This document shows positions 8,085 to 14,527 of a stretch of DNA of 25,891 nt, piece after piece. The notes beneath the pieces are model-generated. The model saw only the letters and a program-made list of their open reading frames with translations, was not told where the DNA came from and did not search any database. Source of the DNA: VFJL01 sp037147395 (GTDB taxonomy: Bacteria > Pseudomonadota > Gammaproteobacteria > Burkholderiales > Nitrosomonadaceae). The DNA is taken from contig JBAWVG010000020.1 of the NCBI GenBank assembly GCA_037147395.1, positions 1 to 25,891 of the forward strand. The letters are read 5' to 3'. How positions within the stretch are numbered: the stretch's first letter is position 1; each line of letters starts with the position of its first letter. A program made the translations under genes and the position numbers.

Positions 8085-8510
8085 TTGGGAGTTCGAGTTT
8101 ATCCTCTATCCGGTGTGTGCGAAATGGCGCTATCGATGGAATCTTACTCTGCATGTCAGAAAAGAGCCGACCCTAAAACCTGGTTAACGTCGCTCACCAA
8201 TAAAAGCAGCGATACTAATTGATTTGTGCGCTCAAAGTACACGTGGATTTCAGTTTTCAGTTTTTATAGTACCCGTTTCCCGAGAAACTCTAGTCGGAAA
8301 CCGGTTGAAACTGGACTGAAACTTAATTTTGGATCCTGCTAGCCAACGAGGCAGGTCCCTAGTGACAAACCAGAGAATAGTCATCATTAAACAAGCAACC
8401 CAACATTATGACCAAGTTGCCTGACTAATAAGTTCTCATATTCGCGTGCAGGATGCAGTCCTGGTCACGCGTGGGTTGTCCGCCCGTGACCAGAGCGCGG
8501 GAGGCATAAA
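8085..8510 (+). promoter_or_regulatory. rluC/rne intergenic region: structured leader of rne
   Basis: This 426-base region holds no gene but several strong inverted repeats. First, 8248-8263 pairs with 8308-8321 (TTTCAGT/ACTGAAA, then CAGTTT/AAACTG, with a small internal loop) and encloses GTTTC/GAAAC at 8275-8288. Second, GGA(T)CCTGC at 8331-8339 pairs with GCAGGTCC at 8351-8358. Third, the hairpin at 8461-8493 is listed separately. RNase E mRNA is autoregulated through leader structures in E. coli; the same role here is an inference. A -10-like TATAGT at 8265-8270 has no good -35 box, so the start of the transcript is unknown. If it were used, only the inner parts of the first structure would be transcribed. 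I saw no clear rluC promoter. Confidence 0.5.
8461..8493 (+). promoter_or_regulatory. Hairpin directly upstream of the rne ribosome binding site
   Basis: CTGGTCACG (8461-8469) pairs perfectly with CGTGACCAG (8485-8493). After one C-C mismatch, four further pairs (one G-U) close a 5-base loop at 8475-8479. The ribosome binding site GGGAGG (8499-8504) begins 5 bases after the stem, 6 bases before the ATG at 8511, so the stem should affect ribosome access or recruit RNase E. A competing small stem, CAGGA (8449-8453) with TCCTG (8459-8463), shares bases with it, so a switch between two forms is possible. There is no T-run, so it is not a terminator. Confidence 0.65.
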
Positions 8511-11189
8511 ATGAAACGCATGTTATTTAACGCGACACAGCCAGAAGAGCTTCGTGTCGCCATTGTCGACGGTCAGAAGCTGATAGACCTAGACATAGAA
8601 TCAGCCGGTAAAGAACAACGTAAAAGCAATATCTACAAAGCAGTCATTACCCGTCTCGAGCCCAGTCTTGAGGCTGCCTTCGTCGAATACGGTGGGGACC
8701 GTCATGGATTCCTACCCTTCAAAGAAATTTCCCGTGTTTACTTCAAGGAAAATTCTGACCCCGCCAAGGTCCGTATTCAAGACGCTCTGCGTGAAGGACA
8801 AGAACTAATTGTCCAAGTAGATAAGGACGAACGCGGCACCAAGGGTGCGGCACTCACTACCTTCATCTCACTGGCTGGTCGGTACTTAGTTCTGATGCCA
8901 AACAATCCCCGTGGTGGGGGTGTATCTCGCCGCATCGAGGGCGAAGACCGGGCTGAACTACGCGATGTAATGTCTCAACTGGATGTTCCAACGGGCATGA
9001 GCATCATCGCCCGTACCGCAGGAATAGGCCGTAGCGAAGAAGAGTTACAGTGGGATCTCAACTACTTGATGCAGTTGTGGCGCGCTATTGAAGATGCCTC
9101 TAAAAGTCAAAATGGCGCTTTCCTGATTTACCAGGAAAGCAGCCTGGTAATACGCGCTATCCGTGACTACTTCCATCAGGAAATCGGTGAAATCCTGATT
9201 GATACCGAAAGTATTTATGATCAGGCCTGTCAGTTCATGAGCCACGTCATGCCTGCCAACGTTAATCGGGTCAAGCTCTATCATGATGACGTACCATTAT
9301 TTTCACGTTTTCAGATTGAGCACCAGATTGAGACCGCATACTCTCGACAAGTAACCCTCCCCTCTGGCGGAGCCATCGTCATTGATCATACGGAAGCACT
9401 GGTCTCGGTTGACGTCAATTCTGCACGCGCAACCCGTGGTTCTGATATCGAACAGACTGCACTTAACACCAATCTAGAAGCTGCTGACGAGATAGCCCGT
9501 CAATTACGCTTGCGCGATCTGGGTGGACTGGTTGTCATTGATTTCATCGATATGGAGGTTACTCGCAATCAGCGTGAAGTGGAGGGTCGACTGCATGATG
9601 CGCTGCGTTATGACCGGGCACGGGTTCAAGTGGGAAAGATCTCTCGTTTCGGATTGCTGGAATTGTCTAGGCAGCGTCTCCGTCCTTCACTCGGGGAGAG
9701 CAGCTACATCTCTTGCCCTCGCTGCCACGGAACCGGTCATATCCGTGGTACTGATTCATCCGCTCTCCATATTCTCCGGATCATTCAAGAAGAGGCGATG
9801 AAAGAAAATACGGCCGCGCTACACGTTCAGGTCCCGGTGGATGTTGCCACCTATTTACTGAACGAGAAGCGTGCAGAGATTCATGCCATTGAGGCACGTC
9901 TGAAGATGAACGTAATATTGATTCCAAACGTTCACTTGGAAACTCCAAACTACACGATTGCCCGTCTGCGTCATGATGACGTCAAGCTGGGAGAGGTACA
10001 GACCAGCTATCAGATGGTAGAAAAACCAACAGAAGAGATTACTCTGCCATCAGCAGCACAGGAGTCGAAACCACCACGGCCACAAGCCGCTGTAAAGGGT
10101 ATCACGCCCTCACAACCAGCCCCAATACGTGATGAGAGACCGCAATCTCAAATTAAAGAGACATCCCTTCTGAGTAAACTCTTCGGCTGGTTCACTCAGC
10201 CGAGCAGTGAAGAACAAAAGGAAGAGCCAAAACAAACCAGAACTAGGCCGCAGCGGCAGGAGCGCCCTCGTGGACGTCATGACCGTGGGCGCGACGGTAA
10301 GCGTGATGAGCGTAGTGAACCTGGTAGCGAGGCTGGTGGTGCTTTGATTCAAGGGCGAGCAACTCCCGCTCAACGACCCCCACGCGGAGAACAAGATCCC
10401 AAGGGAGATAAACCCAGCCAGAAAAAACCATCACGGCCACCACGGGAAGAACGCAACCGGACCGAAACCAAGCCGCTATCAGAGGATGAACAATTGACAG
10501 GGGAATCTCCTCTGTCAGGAGAGAGCCAACCGCAGCAAGGTGAGGATGGCGGGCGATCACGTAGGCACCGTGGAGGCAGACAGCGTGACCGTGGTGACCG
10601 TCGTGGGCGTGAAGATCAGGGGAACCAGCAGCAAACAGGCAACCAAAGTAATCCGGCTGAATACTCTGCTTCGACCCAAACATCATTCCCTGTTGAATCT
10701 GTATCTTCATCCTCCTTCGAGCCATCGCAGGAACTATCGGGTATCAGTACAACCCCTTCTTCGGTGCATCAATCAGGAGGCATTACTGAAGAGCAGAGAT
10801 CAACTCCTACCGGGACATCTCAGCAGGAGATAGCGCAAACTGCTCTAGAATCAATACCGGTCGATGTAATACCTGCCCGCATCACACCTGTGGCAACATC
10901 CGCCCAAGTCGAGATTGACCTCGTGCAGCAAGTCGCACCAACTGTAGCGCCGGTCACGAAAACTGAACCAGAAGTCCGCACAAGCCTGCCTGTTGCAGCA
11001 GCACCTGAGACCGTGAATCTAGCTGCGAGCGGTTTAATTATGATTGAGACCTTTCCTGAGAAGGTAAGGTCGCTTGAGGCCGATGTATTAGAACAAACGG
11101 CACAACCGAAGCGCCGGCGAGAAATATTGGCACCCTCATCCATCGTAGAGAATGAGTCACTAGTACAAATCGAAACGCACAAGGAGTAG
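8511..11189 (+). CDS. rne: Ribonuclease E
   Basis: RNase E is the endonuclease that starts most mRNA decay and processes rRNA and tRNA precursors at the inner membrane. The catalytic half (about 1-510) has an S1 domain (about 35-120), the 5' sensor, the DNase I-like domain with metal ligands Asp301 (VDVNSARATRG) and Asp344 (VIDFIDME), and the zinc-link CPRC (Cys402, Cys405). The rest is low-complexity and Arg/Pro/Gln-rich, as expected for the degradosome scaffold. It contains an amphipathic patch LLSKLFGWF at 553-561 that resembles a membrane anchor, an RGRHDRGRD-type RNA-binding stretch, and a C-terminal LVQIETHKE similar to the end of other betaproteobacterial RNase E proteins. A strong ribosome binding site fixes the start. 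The length of 892 residues supports RNase E rather than RNase G. Confidence 0.97.
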   Translation: MKRMLFNATQPEELRVAIVDGQKLIDLDIESAGKEQRKSNIYKAVITRLEPSLEAAFVEYGGDRHGFLPFKEISRVYFKENSDPAKVRIQDALREGQELIVQVDKDERGTKGAALTTFISLAGRYLVLMPNNPRGGGVSRRIEGEDRAELRDVMSQLDVPTGMSIIARTAGIGRSEEELQWDLNYLMQLWRAIEDASKSQNGAFLIYQESSLVIRAIRDYFHQEIGEILIDTESIYDQACQFMSHVMPANVNRVKLYHDDVPLFSRFQIEHQIETAYSRQVTLPSGGAIVIDHTEALVSVDVNSARATRGSDIEQTALNTNLEAADEIARQLRLRDLGGLVVIDFIDMEVTRNQREVEGRLHDALRYDRARVQVGKISRFGLLELSRQRLRPSLGESSYISCPRCHGTGHIRGTDSSALHILRIIQEEAMKENTAALHVQVPVDVATYLLNEKRAEIHAIEARLKMNVILIPNVHLETPNYTIARLRHDDVKLGEVQTSYQMVEKPTEEITLPSAAQESKPPRPQAAVKGITPSQPAPIRDERPQSQIKETSLLSKLFGWFTQPSSEEQKEEPKQTRTRPQRQERPRGRHDRGRDGKRDERSEPGSEAGGALIQGRATPAQRPPRGEQDPKGDKPSQKKPSRPPREERNRTETKPLSEDEQLTGESPLSGESQPQQGEDGGRSRRHRGGRQRDRGDRRGREDQGNQQQTGNQSNPAEYSASTQTSFPVESVSSSSFEPSQELSGISTTPSSVHQSGGITEEQRSTPTGTSQQEIAQTALESIPVDVIPARITPVATSAQVEIDLVQQVAPTVAPVTKTEPEVRTSLPVAAAPETVNLAASGLIMIETFPEKVRSLEADVLEQTAQPKRRREILAPSSIVENESLVQIETHKE

Positions 11190-11197
11190 CGCCGAAT

Positions 11198-11228
11198 AAA
11201 AGGGTGTGAGCGATTCACACCCTTTTTT
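11198..11228 (+). terminator. Rho-independent terminator of rne, usable from both sides
   Basis: GGGTGTGA (11202-11209) pairs with TCACACCC (11215-11222) around the 5-base loop GCGAT, followed by six T (11223-11228). The A-run before the stem pairs with the T-run, and on the minus strand it becomes a TTTT tail. It begins 8 bases after the rne stop and should also end the converging ilvE-to-phosphatase transcript. Confidence 0.9.
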
Positions 11229-11235
11229 AAGTACG

Positions 11236-11280
11236 ACTGCAGAGGGAAGATGTCGACCCTCTACTTTCACACTCTGCAGT
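11236..11280. repeat. Inverted repeat with two competing stems
   Basis: ACTGCAGAG (11236-11244) is a perfect inverted repeat of CTCTGCAGT (11272-11280), which touches the stop codon of the converging phosphatase gene. Inside it AGAGGG (11241-11246) can pair instead with CCCTCT (11257-11262), so the two stems exclude each other. It has no T-run of its own and probably assists 3' end formation or RNA stability of the minus-strand transcript. Confidence 0.5.
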
Positions 11281-11756
11281 TATTTTTTATTGCGAATGTG
11301 ATTCAGCAGCTCTAGTCCAGCTTCCTCTACCATATCCAGCACCTCTTCAAACCCTTGGCTTCCACCAAAATAGGGATCAGGAACTTCCTTGCGGTCAGTG
11401 AATTTCTTACTGTGCTGCATCAACAGTCCGAGCTTATGGCTATATTGCGGCGGGCATTGCTGCTTAAGTAGAGTAAGATTATCTTCGTCCATTGCCAGAA
11501 TGTGATGGAACGTCTCAAAATCTGATATCTGTACCTGCCTCGCACGTAGTCCTTTCATGTCGTAACCACGGCGTTGTGCTGCATTCTGCGCCCTCTCATC
11601 AGGTGGGCCACCGATATGATAATCATGGGTACCGGCAGAATCGATATAAAGCTGTCCATCGATTCCAGCCATCCCAACCTGGTGTTTGAATACAGCTTCC
11701 GCAGTGGGCGAACGACAAATATTGCCCATGCACACAAATAAAACTCGAGTTTCCAT
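11280..11756 (-). CDS. Low-molecular-weight protein tyrosine phosphatase
   Basis: A cytoplasmic phosphatase of the low-molecular-weight PTP family (158 residues). The P-loop VCMGNICRSPT has the CX5R signature (Cys9 nucleophile, Arg15), and the general acid lies in VPDPYFGG near the C-terminus. Such enzymes often dephosphorylate tyrosine kinases of capsule synthesis, but no such kinase is visible here, so the substrate is unknown. I chose the ATG at 11756 because METRVLFVC matches the family start and AGAAG lies 5 bases upstream; an ATG at 11774 would add six residues. It is the last gene of the ilvE-led run, 74 bases after the phosphomannomutase stop by this start. Confidence 0.9.
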   Translation of the reverse strand: METRVLFVCMGNICRSPTAEAVFKHQVGMAGIDGQLYIDSAGTHDYHIGGPPDERAQNAAQRRGYDMKGLRARQVQISDFETFHHILAMDEDNLTLLKQQCPPQYSHKLGLLMQHSKKFTDRKEVPDPYFGGSQGFEEVLDMVEEAGLELLNHIRNKK

Positions 11757-11830
11757 GATTTCTTCTGAGCTCATGACAGCGTTCTCATCATGACGAGATT
11801 ACGATCTGTAGGTGGTTGCCAATATATCTT

Positions 11831-13246
11831 CTAATACGGCAGTATCGCGTCGGGCTTGGCTTGCAAGATAACCTTACGAAAATCTTCCTGAATACGCTTT
11901 AATGCTGACTGACTATCAGCCTCGAAGCGCAATACAATTACCGGGGTGGTATTGGACGAACGTGCCAAGCCAAAACCATCTCGGTATTCCACTCTCAGAC
12001 CATCGATGGTGATGACACGTTCTGGATCATCAAAACGAGCGGTCTTTTGCAATTGCGCGATGAGCGTGTAATTCTCTCCTTCTTTCAGTCTGATCTGCAG
12101 TTCCGGAGTACTGATCGCGTCTGGGATGGCATGCAGAGTGGCATTGATATCAACCTGCTGACTGAGCAACTCTAGCAATCGTGCCCCCGCGTAGAGACCA
12201 TCGTCAAATCCATACCAACGCTCTTTAAAGAAAATATGGCCACTCATCTCCCCTGCTAGGAGTGCACCAGTCTCTTTCAGCTTGCCCTTGATGAAAGAAT
12301 GCCCCGTCTTCCACATGATCGGCTTACCACCATGATGCTCGATCCATGGCGCTAAGTTGCGCGTACATTTCACGTCAAAAATAATCTGTCCACCAGGATT
12401 TCTAGACAACACATCAGCAGCAAAAAGCATTAGCTGTCGGTCTGCGTAGATGATGCTACCATCCTTAGCAACAACACCTAGGCGATCTCCATCACCATCA
12501 AACGCAAGTCCAATCTCGGCGTCAGTCGTCTTGAGCATACCGATCAAGTCTCTCAGATTCTCAGGTACAGATGGATCTGGATGATGATTAGGAAACGTTC
12601 CATCAACCTCACAGAATAGCTCAACCACTTCGCACCCAAGGCTGCGATAGAGTTCTGGAACGTAGGCGCCAGCCACACCATTCCCACAATCAACAATAAC
12701 CTTCATCGGCCGCGCAAGCTTAATGTCGTTAGAAATCCGCTGAAGATACGTCGCACTGATATCATGCGTTCGATAGTCCCCGCTGCCATTCATCAGATCA
12801 CTTTTTTCGAGGCGAATGCGCAACGACTGAATCGATTCAGCTGCCAAAGTCTCGCCACCCAGCACCATCTTCAGGCCATTATAATCAGGGGGGTTATGGC
12901 TGCCAGTGACCATCACACCAGAGTAACCACATAACTCATGGGCCGCGAAGTAGAGCATGGGTGTGGCAACCATTCCAACATCCACCACGTTAACGCCACT
13001 TTTTTGCAAACCCTTTGCCAGCGCCTGGGATAACTCTAATCCAGACAACCTTCCATCCCGTCCGATTGCAACCGATGTAAGTCCACGTGACCGTGCCTCG
13101 GAACCGATGGCATGACCAATGGCCTCGACGATAGCAACGGTCAGTGTCTTACCGACGACACCTCGAATATCGTAGGCCTTAAAAATTTCGTTTGGGAGAT
13201 TTTGCAAGGGGCTTCTCAATAACTGGTCACTAGTTAGCCAGGCCAA
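11831..13246 (-). CDS. Phosphomannomutase/phosphoglucomutase
   Basis: This enzyme of the alpha-D-phosphohexomutase family interconverts mannose or glucose 6-phosphate and 1-phosphate for exopolysaccharide and LPS sugars. The phosphoserine loop VTGSHNPPDYNG (Ser116), the metal loop DGDGDR (Asp250, Asp252, Asp254) and the sugar-binding loop GEMSGH (Glu333-His337) are all present, and GEMSGH is typical of the PMM/PGM (AlgC/CpsG) group. No ATG or GTG lies in frame before the conserved EIFKAYDIRG. The listed start is TTG at 13246; a TTG at 13207, preceded by AGAAG 4 bases away, would give MQNLPNEIFKAYDIRG and fits the family better. It follows the zf-CHCC gene by about 44 bases. Confidence 0.92.
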   Translation of the reverse strand: MAWLTSDQLLRSPLQNLPNEIFKAYDIRGVVGKTLTVAIVEAIGHAIGSEARSRGLTSVAIGRDGRLSGLELSQALAKGLQKSGVNVVDVGMVATPMLYFAAHELCGYSGVMVTGSHNPPDYNGLKMVLGGETLAAESIQSLRIRLEKSDLMNGSGDYRTHDISATYLQRISNDIKLARPMKVIVDCGNGVAGAYVPELYRSLGCEVVELFCEVDGTFPNHHPDPSVPENLRDLIGMLKTTDAEIGLAFDGDGDRLGVVAKDGSIIYADRQLMLFAADVLSRNPGGQIIFDVKCTRNLAPWIEHHGGKPIMWKTGHSFIKGKLKETGALLAGEMSGHIFFKERWYGFDDGLYAGARLLELLSQQVDINATLHAIPDAISTPELQIRLKEGENYTLIAQLQKTARFDDPERVITIDGLRVEYRDGFGLARSSNTTPVIVLRFEADSQSALKRIQEDFRKVILQAKPDAILPY

Positions 13247-13290
13247 TCTGCTGGGGATGCTGCAGGAATAAATTCAAGTGAGTCATGGAT

Positions 13291-13515
13291 CTAGTGATGC
13301 CCTGATGAGGTGGCTCCACCCTTAAGGGTATAGCGGGTGCCGCAGTAGGGGCAAAGCGCCTCACCCGTATTCTCAATCGGCAGGTATACGCGCGGGTGAG
13401 AGTTCCAGAGAAGCATCGATGGCATTGGGCAATGCAGTGGTAAGTCATTCTCAGAAACTTCTATCTGTCTCTGTTTATTATCGGTGAGATTGTCCTGCAT
13501 AGGCAGCTCCGTCAA
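13291..13515 (-). CDS. Small zinc-finger protein, zf-CHCC family
   Basis: A 74-residue protein with the zf-CHCC pattern: Cys29 (LHCPMP), His40 (WNSHPRVYL), Cys55 and Cys58 (LCPYCGTRY). The same fold occurs in the mitochondrial complex I subunit NDUFS6; the bacterial role is not established. Either M1 (13515) or M6 (13500) may be the start. It lies 6 bases after ilvE, so it is cotranscribed with it. The overlapping frame at 13230-13448 is only a shadow. Confidence 0.88.
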   Translation of the reverse strand: MTELPMQDNLTDNKQRQIEVSENDLPLHCPMPSMLLWNSHPRVYLPIENTGEALCPYCGTRYTLKGGATSSGHH

Positions 13516-13521
13516 ACTTGA

Positions 13522-14442
13522 TCAAACATAAGTTAGCCAGTCGGCATGATTCTTAGCTCTGCCGCTGACGCAGTCAAAAAACATAGCCTGTAGTCTAGTG
13601 GTGATCGGGCCACGTTTGCCGTCGCCAATAGTTCGGTTATCAAGCTCACGGATCGGCGTGACTTCCGCTGCTGTCCCAGTAAAGAATGCCTCTTCGGCAC
13701 AATAGACTTCATCCCGAGTGATCCGTTTTTCAACCACAGAGAGACCAATCTCTTCGGCAAGTTCAATAATTGAAGCGCGGGTGATGCCCTCCAGACAGGA
13801 TGTCATATCTGGGGTATAGAGCTTTCCATGCTTGATGATGAAAATATTTTCGCCAGAACCTTCAGCTACATAACCGTCCACATCCAGTAACAATGCCTCA
13901 TCATAACCATCATGTGCCGCCTCCTGGTGAGCTAGGATTGAGTTGGCATACGTGGTGACCGATTTAGCCCGGCACATATTCACATTGACATGGTGGCGCG
14001 AGAAGGATGAAGTCTTGACACGAATACCTTTCTCTATTCCGTCCACACCGAGATAGGCACCCCAAGGCCAAGCAGCGACCGCCACATGTACTGTGAGTGT
14101 CTTGGCGGAAATACCCATCGCTTCAGAGCCGTAGAAAGCAATCGGGCGGATGTAGCATGACTCTAACTTATTCTGTTTGACCACCTCGCATTGGGCCTGA
14201 ATCAGGGTGGCCTTGTCATAAGGCATCTTCATCATAAAGATGTGAGCCGAATTGAATAATCGATCTGTATGCTCTTGAAGCCTAAAGATTGCGGGGCCTT
14301 TGTCAGTCTGGTATGCGCGCACACCTTCAAACACTCCCATTCCATAGTGCAGCGTATGCGTGAGTACATGGGTCGTAGCATCACGCCATGGAACCATCTT
14401 CCCATCGTTCCAGATCACGCCATCGCGGTCAGCCATTGACAT
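13522..14442 (-). CDS. ilvE: Branched-chain amino acid aminotransferase
   Basis: IlvE is the PLP enzyme that catalyses the last step of leucine, isoleucine and valine synthesis, with glutamate as amino donor. The 306-residue protein has the fold-type IV landmarks: HYGMGVFEGVRAY at 32-44, the PLP lysine Lys160 in CRAKSVTTYANS, the signature DVDGYVAEGSGENIF, and the phosphate-binding EGITRASI and FFTGTAAEVTPI motifs. GGGAG lies 7 bases upstream of the ATG at 14442, supporting this start over the M3 alternative. An extended -10 promoter lies about 58 bases upstream. Confidence 0.96.
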   Translation of the reverse strand: MSMADRDGVIWNDGKMVPWRDATTHVLTHTLHYGMGVFEGVRAYQTDKGPAIFRLQEHTDRLFNSAHIFMMKMPYDKATLIQAQCEVVKQNKLESCYIRPIAFYGSEAMGISAKTLTVHVAVAAWPWGAYLGVDGIEKGIRVKTSSFSRHHVNVNMCRAKSVTTYANSILAHQEAAHDGYDEALLLDVDGYVAEGSGENIFIIKHGKLYTPDMTSCLEGITRASIIELAEEIGLSVVEKRITRDEVYCAEEAFFTGTAAEVTPIRELDNRTIGDGKRGPITTRLQAMFFDCVSGRAKNHADWLTYV

Positions 14443-14499
14443 ACAGGGACTCCCACAGAGATTCGAAAGGCTTCATTTTAACGTATTTTCCAAGGAAGA

Positions 14500-14508
14500 A
14501 TTATAACA
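14500..14508 (-). promoter_or_regulatory. Extended -10 promoter of ilvE
   Basis: On the minus strand TGT (14508-14506) directly precedes a perfect TATAAT (14505-14500), the TGn-TATAAT extended -10 element. The -35 position (GAAAGA) is poor, which extended -10 promoters tolerate. Transcription would start near 14493, leaving a leader of about 50 bases, and would let ilvE and the genes behind it be transcribed independently of glnE, which ends at 14528. Confidence 0.55.
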
Positions 14509-14527
14509 GAGCAGTAAGTTATTCTTT

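Noticed and set aside
10243..10725. A 160-codon minus-strand frame opposite the rne tail
   Set aside because: It mirrors the Arg/Pro-rich, GC-biased RNase E scaffold and has a His/Ala/Val-rich composition without motifs, the usual antisense artefact.
10820..11218. A 132-codon minus-strand frame opposite the end of rne
   Set aside because: It is Ser/Thr/Ala-rich without a recognisable domain, runs across the rne terminator and is antisense to a low-complexity coding region.
13230..13448. A 72-codon minus-strand frame overlapping the zf-CHCC gene
   Set aside because: It lies in another frame of the clear zinc-finger gene and has no motif of its own.
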